Part shown: positions 1-11,010 of the stretch, in pieces
How the letters are laid out: every line of letters begins with the position of its first letter
Numbering within the stretch: the stretch's first letter is position 1
Source: Mansonella perstans
Lineage: Eukaryota; Nematoda; Chromadorea; Rhabditida; Onchocercidae
Direction: 5' to 3'
NCBI GenBank assembly: GCA_037074765.1
Contig: JBAMDO010000178.1
Coordinates: 55,083 to 119,082 of the forward strand
Length of the DNA: 64,000 nucleotides
Made by a program: the position numbers and the translations under genes
The notes under the pieces: generated by a model
Databases searched by the model: none
What the model was told of the DNA's origin: nothing
What the model saw: only the letters and a program-made list of their open reading frames with translations

Positions 1-368
1 TAAAATTTTCTGCTCATTAGCTTTAGGAATTTTACTTGTGGAAATTTTTTTTTTAGAGTGTAATATGATTTTACAGCGATTACATTCTTTTGATGTGCAA
101 CTCGTCGAAACCTTGAGTATCGAAACTTAATAGTTACTAGTCTCATATGAATGACAGTATCACGATAGCACTTATCATGTGAAACGTTATCGACAGCATA
201 AAATAGCTTCATTCACATGAGGTGGCTATTTTTTTAAACAAGAAAATGATGATGGAGATATGGTGTAATTAGTCGCAGGAAAACATGGAATTTTAATCAG
301 GAATTTTAATCAAGTATAAGAAATACAATGGTAGTTTTTTAACATACATATAATCACGTTGTAATATA
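1..368. other. 3' flank of the phosphatase gene, no gene seen
   Basis: AT-rich sequence downstream of the minus-strand phosphatase stop codon. I find no open frame with splice sites and no tRNA-like box on either strand. It probably contains the phosphatase 3' UTR. Confidence 0.5.
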
Positions 369-3300
369 TCAGGTCACTCGCTTTCTGCTATCTTTAGCAT
401 TTTCCGCTTCAGTAGGAACAGCAAATATTGGTCGGAATACCGTAAAGTGGCATTTGAACTAGAATATCGAATATTTGTACAATAAACGCCTCAGTTTTAA
501 AAAGTAGTTTTAGTTGCTTTTTAAAGAACTTTATACATACTAAGCATATCAGAAATAAAAATACAAGTTTAGCAATTTGAATCATATTTGTCTTTATTAT
601 TTTCTTTTAGAGAATGAATTTTTTGTTATTGTTGTATGAAATGATAGCACGATACTTATTATTTCTTTGACGGGAAGATTTTACAAAACATTAATTAATT
701 CATTAAATAGTCATACAAATGACGGTTTCATCAATTTATGCAAAGATGTAAATTTTTTTCTTCGTTTCAATGGAAATATGAAATAGGAAAATGTAAATTA
801 ATTTCTATTAAATTTTTTTTTTGCAGGAAAAATTGTTTTAGTGAACCTTCCGTGAAATGTGTAAGACACATGAGTCATTTTTCATATTTAAATAATTTGG
901 GGCTGAAAATATCGTTATTAAACGTCCACCAGCAAAATATTTGTATCCACCTCTGAACATCTGAAAATACCAAACTACGATAATGTCTTTTAGCTATTAT
1001 AATGACTATCCATTTCAGTTATGGAAGCATCCAGTGATATAAAAAAAATAATGACTTGACAGATATAAAAATAAGAGATAGTCATCAAGGGAATGCAAGC
1101 GTGAATTTTTTTTAATTTAAAACTTAAAAATCAAAGAAGTGATTTAGGACTTCATGACTATTAGTTTTAAAGCCTAAGAAAATTTTCAAATATTTTCAAA
1201 TTAGAATTAAATGTCTAAATTAAAAAATTTAGAATAAAATTTCAAAGTATAAATCTGAAATTTAAACGGGAATTTGAGTAACTAACATCTGCTGTAAGTT
1301 GATGTCCACGAACAATTAAATCAATATTATGTGTTTCACAAAATTCCTCGATTACTTTACTACTAAACGTAAATGATATACCACGTGTACTCAGTGCCCA
1401 TCCTGGATAACGATCATCTGGATCAGACCATAATATATCACACATTAACCCATATGGTGGCACAATACTGGGGCGAGGAAGCTATATTTGTAAAAATTAA
1501 AACAGATTTAAGAATTTGAAATAAAATCATGAAGAAAGAGATTCAAAGTGAAATATCATAAATTTCATTACTTATTACTTAAAAATGTTGCTTAAGTAAT
1601 CTATATTTACCATGAACTTTTTATTTTTGATATTATATTAAATACTTTCTACTTTTTTTGTTTTTTATTAAATATTAAGTTTTTTTTTTGCCAAATTTTC
1701 ACTTGTAAAATAAAACTTTTTACATTTTCCAGCATTGTAATGTCATTAAGATATGGTGATAGACCACCGTGCATGCATAATACTCGATTGCCAACAATAG
1801 CTGATAGAGGCATCATGTTGAATACCATCATAAATATATGCCATAGCTGATAACAAATAAATTTGATATCAGTTACAGAAATATTCATTAATCTGATATA
1901 AATCATTACCAGTTCTCCTTCATCATTTGGAAATCGAGTAGTGCATTCATCATAAAAACCGTAGATTAATGTTGTATTAGCATCTTCATGATTCCCGCGT
2001 AACATATAAAAACGTGTTGGATATTTAATTTTAAAACACATTAACATTGTTACTGTTTCAATTCCCTAAAATAGTAATAACAATAATATATTATTTAATT
2101 AAACTATAATAAAAATATGCAACTTTTTTACAATAAATTAATTTATGAATTTGATCTTCTCAACTGATTCATTTTTTTTTTGTCTGGTAATGTACTATTT
2201 TGCCTTTTTAAAAATGTTATCAGTGATAATGGTAATAACAATAACAATGATGACAATGGTAAATAATTAGTTAAATTAAGTCCAAATATATAAAAATAAA
2301 TATTAATAGTTATCATTTAAGAGATTGTCATATTTATTTAAAAAAAAGGAAAAAGTTGATAATGATATTCAATAATTAAATCACTACCTGAGATCCACGA
2401 TCAACATAATCACCAAGAAAAAGATATGTTTGTGATAATGGGTTACCGCATGTGTCCAAAATGCAGCGAACATCGCGGAATTGTCCATGAGTATCGGCGC
2501 AAATTGTTATTGGAAGCATTTCACTGGAAAATTTCCCAATTATTCGCAGCAAATAAACATTTTTTTATAAGACAATAAGAGTGCAAATTAGCGAAGCAAT
2601 AACACATCGTAGGAATGAAACAATTATATAAATTAGATAAAATTTCATTTTTTTATTAAGAAAAAAAAGGAAACACATTGACACAGTACATTCCGATACG
2701 TAATAATGATTTCTGTTCTGAGAACGAATGCATAGCAAGATCACATAATTGTCGAAGCTCATCAAATTTCAAATCTACAGCACAAATTGGCGCTGGCTCT
2801 AATGTTCCTCTATAATTATTGTCTAATTAATTGGAAGAAGTCAATTAGCAATCGCCATCATTTAGCAGAATAAAATGAAAATGTATCAAAAAATTTCTTG
2901 CCAAAGTGATCAATATTTGCAAACATTAAGGAATTTCTAAAATTATTTGCAAGAATCCTTTGCTTACTTCACTTCAAATGTTTTCGCAAAAAATCCTTAA
3001 ATTTATCTGCCATTAAAAAAATGTTTTTGAGTTAGTTTGGACACTTTTTTTGCTTTTCAACTGATAATGAAGAATTCCTAACTTCTTTCCCGCATTTTTG
3101 ACATCCTTAATATTGTTGACATTTGTATCAGTTTGCAGTTGAGCATGCATAAATCTGTCCAGCAAATCGTTCACCAAAGGATGGTTGAAAATTACGGCAG
3201 GTATTTCAGTTGAATCTTCCTCCTCACTACTACTTTCTTCCGAACTCACTGATTCGCTGCTTTTTGCCGAAACTAATTCAATATCTGATTCCTCATCTAT

Positions 3301-3408
3301 TTCCGAATCTTTTGAATGGTGACTTTTTGATGAAGATTGAGTGGATGTTTGTTGTCTCTTTGGTCGTACTTCGTTGTGATTCGTTTGCGATATCTTAATT
3401 AAATACAT
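369..3408 (-). CDS. Divergent PP1-like Ser/Thr protein phosphatase catalytic subunit
   Basis: Eight exons keep frame at every junction (3408-3083, 2809-2690, 2523-2388, 2065-1910, 1846-1703, 1481-1287, 960-847, 458-369) and give 426 residues. Residues 1 to about 75 form an acidic, serine-rich extension. The rest is a complete PPP-family catalytic domain that would hydrolyse phospho-Ser/Thr. Visible motifs are ADTHGQ (usually GDxHGQ, but the metal-binding Asp and His remain), [35 protein letters not shown] and SAPNYL. The last replaces SAPNYC, so the Cys bound by microcystin in PP1 is Leu. All expected metal ligands are present, so activity is plausible. The C-terminal exon ([10 protein letters not shown]) matches the end of PP1. 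Classical PP1 is far more conserved, so this is probably a fast-evolving nematode PP1 paralogue. PP1 regulatory-subunit grooves were not assessed. Confidence 0.86.
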
Positions 3409-3912
3409 TTTATGCGTTTTTGCATATGCATAATTAGCTGTGAAATAAAGTTTTGCTTAATTATGCTCTGTCACCGCATCAAGCATCAAATAGTTCTATC
3501 ATTATCCTAATCTAATTCTAGCATTATTGTTACATAATTTTTTACATACAAACATTAACTCGTATTTTAAGTTTAAAAATGTTAAAATTTATGAAAATTT
3601 GTTTCGTAATTCCTGTTTAAGATAATTAATATAATATAATATATTGCACGATTTTCATTTTTCAAGAGTTTCCGAATAAAGCTATAATTACTAGCAGATA
3701 CTTTCTTCAAAAATTGATTGAACATTTTAAACTGAAATTTCAATTGACGGAAATTACAATGAGCTGTAGCATTAATGCAATTAAACAAATGCATGTGAAA
3801 TTTTCTGTTATTTACAAAGCATTATTCACAGTATCATTACTGTTATCAAGAAGATTGTTTGGTAAAGTAATTAATAAAAATCATTTCCAATAAGATGATA
3901 AATTAGAAAAAA

Positions 3913-3933
3913 ATTATTATTAATAATAATAAC

Positions 3934-3971
<38 letters not shown>

Positions 3972-4018
3972 TTATGTAATAATAATTAATAATAATAATA
4001 ATAATAACAATATGTAAT
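3913..4018. repeat. AAT/ATT trinucleotide microsatellite
   Basis: About 100 bases of mostly AAT units with a few AAC interruptions. It is an imperfect, probably length-variable microsatellite upstream of both flanking genes. Confidence 0.95.
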
Positions 4019-4098
4019 AACCTGTAATTGATGGCTCATCCGAAGATTTTGTATTCTTTCGCTTCTAATATCAATCAAGAAATGATAATTATAGCAAG

Positions 4099-4145
4099 AA
4101 TAATAATAATAATAACGATAGTGATAATAATAACAGAGATAAAAA
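4099..4145. repeat. Short AAT/GAT simple repeat
   Basis: Interrupted AAT and GAT units about 80 bases downstream of the larger AAT tract; likely part of the same decayed simple-repeat patch. Confidence 0.75.
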
Positions 4146-4948
4146 TAGTAAAGATAATGATATGTATATGACTGTAATATAAATCTGCCCGGAATGAGAT
4201 GTCGCAATTTACGCCTTCCTATTCGTAGCAATTAATTATAAACAAACAAGTGGCCTATTCTTTCCTTTTTGCTTCTTTTATATGCTTCCTTTTATGCAAA
4301 AAAAACTCAAATCTTTTTCTTTTCATTTAGTTGAATGTAAATTTAAAAATTTTCGATTATTTAAAAATTTTCGCAATAAATATTTCACGTATGCAGTCAT
4401 TTTGTATGTTATATTTTCGAATGTAAAAAGTTATTTACACGTTATACGTGTATAGTTTATCAGTTTGTCTGCGTTACATGACGTGTTCCTCAAATACTTT
4501 TAAATTAATACATTACTACAATAGTTCTATAAATAAATACTGAATAGTGGAATTAAACAAACATAAATTTACAGTAATGCATGACGTATCTAACACGTGT
4601 ATCAGTGAACGCATCGTTAAGATTTAACAGTGTGGCCGTAAAGGGTGCAATTATTCACGTTTGAATAGTTGCTATTAGTTGTTGTTAGTTTATGTTTGTA
4701 ATACGTTAACGATACGTTACTTCATCCTACAGTCGTATGACACGTTTTGCGCTGATAATTCTTATATTTTCCATTGTGCAGTTTCATTACACGCTTTGGA
4801 TATTGCATGCTGTACGACGTACGTTTGATAGACGTAATTCTTATTTAATAACTTCAGAATGATTTAGTCCATATTTCATGAATTCGACATAACAGTTCGA
4901 AAAAATGAAGATTTTAAATATCTGGATAAATTTTAGAGTACAGTCCTG

Positions 4949-6830
4949 ATGTTAGAATTGAAAGTAAGACGCTGCTGTGAATTAAACGATGAATCACAAT
5001 TATCAGGCCTTTTATTCATTGGTAAAAGTTGTGATAGTGATGAATATACCGCTATTTGTATTATCAGTGATACTCTAAGCTCATCGTATGCCGCAACGTG
5101 TAAGTTTTTTGTGTATCCATTGATTAATTTTATCATTCTTATTTTATTTGTTTTAAACATGGTGAAAAAGTACTGATTATAAAATTTCAAAAAAAATCAA
5201 AATTAAATTATAATTATGTGTAGAAGAAATATGAAAAAGGTATTGCCATAGAAATAAAGTGGTCGTTTAATTCATGCTTAAAATTAGTTCCAATTGATAT
5301 TAATCAAGCATTAATTTGCTTCATTTTATAGATGACCAAAAAAGTTGGGAAGCATTACGCAAAGAAGGTGAATTCACTACAGATGAAGAATTCATCGCTG
5401 AACTTGCCGATCAGAACAATTCATTAAGTATGAAACGTTCAGAATATGTCCAGGTAACCATATCTTATCGTTTAATCATTTTAGTTTATCCTTTAGATGC
5501 AGACGACTTATCAGTTATCAGAAAAAAAAGCTACTCTTTTCCCCTCTTTTCTCATAGCACTTTTATCGTTAATCATTAACAGTTCACGATAGAATGTCGT
5601 GCGTTCACGATGGTATTAGTCCAGTTTATGATATTACTATATTTTAAACAGTAGGATCAGTTTGAGTAGAGATATGGCGAATGTAATTAGGTGTTCTAGG
5701 TGCATTTATTTCCTTTCATAATCTGATAGTGAACCATGAAAAGACTGTTGATTGTGATAAAATAGCTAATTATTGTTTGCTATAATTCAGTTGCCAATAA
5801 CTTGATTGAAAGTGAAATTTTTAGATTGAATACTTTTTTTGTGCTTGTATTGAATTCCTTTGTTTTAGCTATAAACTCTATTTGTGAGTAGTGGAGAAGT
5901 TTAATTTTTCCTCGTTTCCTTATTCCGTGATTACAGTTTATCTAATATTTTTGCAGGTGAAATGGATTCGATCGGATGAAGATGGTGTTACGGTAAGAAT
6001 TTAGTTCACAAATTAACTTTCGATTTTTGAGGCTATTTTTGATGATTACTTTCATAAGTTTTCCTTCTTTTCCCTTATTTCGGTCGCCCTCTTGATTGTA
6101 ATCAAGATTAATAATGCAGTTAGGAATTTGATACGTCTCTTAACATTTACATTTAGTGCTGTTAAATCAGTAAATTTTAATGTGTAGTGATGAAATTTAA
6201 TCTTGCTCATTGTAGAAGGACAGAAATAAGATTGCTGGTGAATAGGATAAATTCTTCAGAGCGTTATTTTTAGTTTGAATTCTGCACATTAACGTTAAAT
6301 TTGGGTACAACTTGGATATACAATATTGTGGATGCCCTTTTGAAGGAACGAAATATTTATTACGATAATGCAGTTAGAGAAGAAACTATCGTTGCCAGTA
6401 TGGAAAGGAGGTTGGAATTGCTTGCAAAAGTCAGTTTGGAATTTGATGAATTTTTCTGCTAATAAATGTTTTTTAGGAAAAGACAAAACTAGATTTGCTT
6501 TCCTTATTTTTCCATTTTTCTGTTTGCATGTATTGGTTTAGCAATCACAATTGAAGCAAAATTAAATACAATGTCAGCTTGTGCTCTAAAGGTAGAAATC
6601 AACAATTATTTATATGTGCTATAGATTTTAAAACATCAAAACCAAAATAAAACAAATGAACATCGCGAAGCTTTCAAATATATGAACTAATTTAGTCTAA
6701 GAATAATCTTGTTTTGTAGAAAGTTGAAGAAATGGACGACTACCGTCAAAACTTAACTAATACTTTGATTTCAAAATTTGTCGCTATCCAAAACAAAATG
6801 GCCAGTTCAGGAAATTCATGCGTAACATAG
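4949..6830 (+). CDS. Conserved-looking protein of unknown function, 139 residues
   Basis: Four exons join in frame: 4949-5099, 5332-5453, 5957-5992 and 6720-6830, ending in TAG. The start is the first ATG of the open frame (MLELKVRRCC). The protein is soluble, with no signal peptide or membrane segment. It has an N-terminal half with several Cys residues, a charged middle (WEALRKEGEFTTDEEF), and a helical C-terminus that could pack as a short coiled coil (VEEMDDYRQNLTNTLISKF). Splice sites are canonical (gtaagt, gtaacc, gtaaga; tatag, ttgcag, ttgtag) and codon use resembles its neighbours, so I believe it is a real gene. I do not recognise the family and assign no function. It is divergently arranged with the phosphatase across 1.5 kb. 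Confidence 0.68.
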
Positions 6831-6949
6831 ATGCGACTTCTGTTTCGAATGTGATTTTGCAAAATACGCATTCATAATATTTTATAAATATGTATAAATT
6901 ATCTATATATAAATATATAGTATTGGTTATTTCTTTTTCAGGTTTTATG

Positions 6950-7152
6950 GTGACTTTTATTGTTTCATGTTGTTTAATTATTTAATAATCGATTCTGTTT
7001 TTATTTCTCGGTTTTTAGGTATTTCTTTTTACAATAATCATAGTCCTGCTTATATTTTGAATGTTCCTCCTATACCTGATTCTTTTATTGAGGAGTTACC
7101 TTATCAAGGCTGTTTTGTTTTTATTTTTATTGCATTTGAAATGAATGAGTGA
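6950..7152 (+). pseudogene. Possible nuclear copy of a mitochondrial cox1 3' end
   Basis: This stretch is about half T on the plus strand, unlike its AT-balanced surroundings; filarial mitochondrial coding strands are known for strong T bias. One frame reads SPAYILNVPPIPDSFIEELP. The pattern SxE/A-Y-x-L-N-x-PP followed by HS/DSF-x-EELP is reminiscent of the cytochrome oxidase subunit I C-terminus in invertebrates. The frame opens at 6967 and stops at 7150-7152. There are no convincing splice sites or neighbouring exons. Alternative: a T-rich intergenic stretch whose resemblance is chance. Confidence 0.33.
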
Positions 7153-7618
7153 GCGAAGAATGAAATTCTGATTATAAAGCAGAATTAAGGGTTTCCAATG
7201 AAATTGCTAGCATGGCTTCCGGTGTTTGTTTTATCAGCTGTTTCGCCAACATTCAAATTCAATTTTGTTATGAATTTATGATTTGTTGCAAAATTCCCGA
7301 AATTACTCTGTGCTGATTTTTTTTTTTAAAAAGCGTTTTTAACTTTTCTACCCTTGTAAATTTCAAATTCTTTCCACCCTGGAGACTAGGCGAGAATTTA
7401 TCTCCTGGTAGCTGTTCAGAAAAGCGCAAAAATTAACTTCAGAACATCTAAATTACACATAATTCTCGTTAAATTTAGATAATGGGCATAGTGATACTAA
7501 AATGACATTATATTCTGTACAAAATTTTTTAAAAGATTTTTGTTCGGTTTTGTATTATTTCTTAACGTTGGTGTAGATCTCGCTTTTCACTTTTTCAAAT
7601 TGCATGTTGTTCACATCA

Positions 7619-8108
7619 TTAGCAGCAATGTAAAGGAGATAGCAATGATGTCGTAATGAACACCGATGATATATAGCTGGTTCCAGCTCGGATACAGCGT
7701 TTCTTGCATACATACAATTCGTCCAACTACTTATGTTCAAATTTTCAAATATTCTCGTTTAAATGACTAATTATGCATTTCTCAATTGGTGTTAATTGTT
7801 TTTGTTCTCTGTAAATATAATTTGCTTTTCGAAAAAAAATTCGTCAAAAGGTAAATAAAATAGTGGGAAAAGGATGCGAAGAAATTATGCAAGTTCTTTT
7901 AAATCACATGTTTTAGAAAATGAATAAAGTTGATGTAGTCATATTGCCCAATTTTTTTTTAATTTAAAATTACTCCTCATGGTTAAAATTAACTTTGCAT
8001 GAAAAAGCGATGCTCTAATCCTTGACCTACCATAAATTTCAGAAATATCGCACTTTGTTTGGTATTTTCAATATTCGTACTTTTACATTCAACTTCAGTG
8101 CGAAATTT
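7619..8108 (-). CDS. Partial paralogue of the 9.5-10.3 kb small membrane protein
   Basis: Two exons, 8108-8031 and 7726-7619, have canonical borders (tgttcag acceptor, gtaggt donor) and join in phase 0. The first begins KFRTEVEC, the second LDELYVCKKRCIRAG, and the frame ends in TAA after CC. The gene 1.4 kb upstream has the same two exons with the same phase: KFRKSIGC, then AQELYICTERCLHGG, then stop. Shared residues and an identical exon junction point to tandem duplication. I could not find the counterpart of the upstream Trp/Cys-rich exon, so this copy is 5' incomplete: its first exons are too diverged to see, or it is a decaying duplicate. The C-terminal segment is less hydrophobic than in its sister. 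Confidence 0.42.
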
Positions 8109-9474
8109 CTGAACAATAATAATATGTACGCATAATATATTATGCCTCCAAGTGGTTATTAAATTAAAATTTACTAAATTAAAATTCGTTCCATTAATTG
8201 TTCCCAATAATATATCGTAATTAATTTTTTTTTTTGAAAATCACAGTGAGAAAGCAATTACTGTAAATATAATCATTTCGCAGAAAAAAAAAATCACCAT
8301 ACAATAATCAAATATCAATGAAAACATGCCTTAACCTTTTATTGCTATTTATAAGATGTAATATAGAAAAAAGTATATTTACAGTAATTGATTACTTGAT
8401 GGTGCTAGTTGCATTCTCTGAAAAATTCCTGTGTAATACCAAAAATATACTAAAACTTCAAAAAAATTAAGAAGCAAATATTTAATTATAAAATAGTGAA
8501 CTTCATTACATGTTAGCAATTTTTAGCATTTATTTATCAAGATATTATGATTTCTTGAAATAAATCCACAATTCATAACCAAATTATTTATTCTGACAAG
8601 TAGCATTATTGTATTGAAATTCAAATCTAACTTATAATGTTTGCATCACTCTTATTTATAATTAATTATTTCATGGAGTAAGTTAATTAAGTATGTTGTT
8701 TAATGATTGTGAAAGAAATAATTTATGCATTAGTAAAACTTGGAAAAATTATTAACTTTAAAATTTGCTAAGCTCATCAAGATATCATAATTATTCCTTG
8801 CGGAAATATTGTACATAATAGAGAAATAATCAGAAGAGAATATTTAACCGTCCACATTCTAATAAAATTGAAAAATGACCACTGAAATGTCGTTATTTTC
8901 TTTACGAAACATGGAAATTATAAATTAGTGTGCAATAAATGATAACATATATACTTACGTGAAAATCCACTTTCACGTAAGCAACATTTAATTAGTTTTC
9001 ACATTTTCACGTAGCAAAAAAAGGTAATTTTAGAGATAGCAGAGGTGGTACGATATGCTTGATAAGAATAAAAATAATTGCAATAGTTATAGTTTCATTT
9101 TTTCACTTTACCATCCAAGCTAATTTTTTTTAATAAAACTAAATTCTCAAGCTTTTTTTCTATCGAATGTGTGATTGGAAAGCGTAAAAATTTTATGACG
9201 AAAGAGAATGAATTTTAAACAAAGTAAATTACGTAATTTCCAAAAATCACAATGCATTATAAACAATGTGAATGCTATTAGTATGTTTTACAGGGTGCAT
9301 CAGAATGCATTCGACACGCGAAATTTTAGAATAGGAAGAAAAAATGGATCATGTAAAAATTTCCGAATATAAAATGGAATTTTATGAAATCATTGTAAAT
9401 TGCAGTGAAATATGAATTTTATACATCAAGTTTGAAGTAATATTTGGAATGACAATGAATTTTTTGGCAGTAAA
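8109..9474. other. AT-rich spacer between the two paralogues
   Basis: About 1.4 kb with no firm coding segment. I looked on the minus strand for a counterpart of the Trp/Cys-rich exon of the 9.5-10.3 kb gene and found none. Confidence 0.5.
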
Positions 9475-10335
9475 TTATCCTCGGAAACATAACAAAGTAA
9501 TGGATATCATAAGCGTCACAGAGATAAGTAATACTGGCATATAACCAATTCCGCCATGTAAGCATCGTTCCGTACAAATATACAATTCTTGAGCCTGATA
9601 TATAACTTCGATTCAACTAATGGTTACAAAAATGTATGGAAAGAATTTTAAGTCCTCTGACAATTGCTTCTAGAGTAATTTAAATATTAAATCGCTATAT
9701 TGTCAAAATAAAAATTTCAAACTTAATTGAGCAAATTTAATATATATGGAAAATATTTCCATCATTAAAGCATAAGAGTTTAAAACAGTTTGCTCATTTT
9801 GAATGATTAAAAATCACAGGTAAAAATGAAAAATTTCTTTTCAAATTTTCAAGGAAATATTAATCTTTATGATATAATTAGGTAAGAAGTTAAATCATAG
9901 GTAAATTTAATTGACGGATCGAGAAAACATAAAGCAATATTTTTAGTAAATTAAAAAGAAAACCTTTTCTGCTTCACCTATAGCTTTTGGTGAACAACCA
10001 ATACTTTTTCGAAATTTCTAAAAGAAATTTTTTTCATTAATAATTTCAAAAATTTTATACAATTGATTATTTTTCATTTGCTTAATTAATTTAATTTCTT
10101 TTTCACTTTTAAATCTACTAACATGTAACATTTGTCGCCACTTTTCAGGCTCAATGTAAGTAATTGGTTTATTATTTGATGGTGCTGGCGCACATGTTCC
10201 ATTTTTATCATTGCCATTCCACAAACATGCTATTTGCCAATGCTCACTATCGTTTTCCATCAAAAATGGTGCACTTTGATAATCATGGCAGAAATAATTC
10301 TGCCAACGATTAATTGAGAATGTCGAAAGAGGCAT
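9475..10335 (-). CDS. Small Cys/Trp-rich protein with C-terminal membrane segment, unknown family
   Basis: Three exons join in phase 0: 10335 (or 10339)-10123, 10017-9964 and 9594-9475, ending in TAA. The first contains RWQNYFCHDY and EHWQIACLWNG. The second is KFRKSIGCSPKAIGEAEK. The last holds ELYICTERCLHGG, then about 19 hydrophobic residues (MPVLLISVTLMISITLLCF) and a two-residue tail, consistent with a C-terminal membrane anchor and a Cys-bearing ectodomain. The intron before the second exon is short (105 bases) and carries an in-frame stop at its acceptor. The N-terminus is unresolved. A candidate upstream exon from 10919 to about 11010 (Cys-x5-Cys, then basic) splices in phase at 10339 but lacks a clear acceptor or ATG. 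A partial paralogue lies at 7.6-8.1 kb. Function unknown. Confidence 0.52.
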
Positions 10336-10918
10336 TTGGCTAAATTTTAATAGAAACATTGAAATTTGTATTTCAATAAATTTTAATGCAAATAAATTAT
10401 AGCAAATAATAAGAGGGAAAATTTTGGAAGAAATTTTTTCTACAATTTCTTTATTTAGAAAAATTCGATTACTTGAAAAAGAATGAAGAAAAGAGAAAGA
10501 AGAAAATTTGTGTGGAAATATTTATACATAATTTGTGGTACTTAATTAATTAAAATTACTGCATGATAAATTTCACCTTAAAAAAAATCATTTATCTTTC
10601 AATGCATTTTCTTATACTAATCCTGACCAAAGATAATCATATCAGTAAATATGATAATTTAGACAATAATAATTTTTACTGTTTTACTAATCGAATTTTT
10701 CTCAATGAAGAAGCATGCGAAAATGAATCAATATATTCTATTACATATTTGACTCAAATATGTGAATAGATAAATTAATTACACTGATCATTAAATTAAA
10801 CTGATTCATCTACTTTATAGCATTCATTTTCAAGAAAAAAAGGATTTAGAAATGGACAGTGAAAACTGGGTACATTTGACTAAACCCTTTATTTTGGAGC
10901 GCAAATAAAATTTGATAC

Positions 10919-11010
10919 GATCGACGTCTTTCTATCCATCGGAGACGGTCACGTTCAGAACAAAATAAATGTTGCGTACATTGCAAAGTTGGACCAGCGT
11001 AAAAGTAATT
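10919..11010 (-). other. Candidate 5' exon of the Cys-rich small-protein gene
   Basis: The minus strand is open here and reads QCTQHLFCSERDRLRWIE. A donor (C-gtatca) at its end leaves two bases, matching the one base before CAA-ATG at the 10339 acceptor, so the splice keeps frame. There is no in-frame ATG and no acceptor AG upstream before a stop, so this is provisional. Confidence 0.3.

Larger units (their letters stand above)
3409..4948. other. Intergenic region between divergent genes, with AAT microsatellites
   Basis: Shared upstream region of the minus-strand phosphatase and the plus-strand gene starting at 4949. It holds two AAT-rich simple repeats (listed separately). Open frames here, such as 3986-4231 on the minus strand, are translations of the simple repeat. 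Confidence 0.6.

Noticed and set aside
738..956. Plus-strand 72-codon frame
   Set aside because: Antisense to the phosphatase exon at 847-960, which carries the SAPNY motif in frame.
3210..3398. Plus-strand 62-codon frame
   Set aside because: Antisense to the acidic N-terminal exon of the phosphatase.
3986..4231. Minus-strand Tyr-rich open frame
   Set aside because: It is a translation of the AAT/ATT microsatellite.
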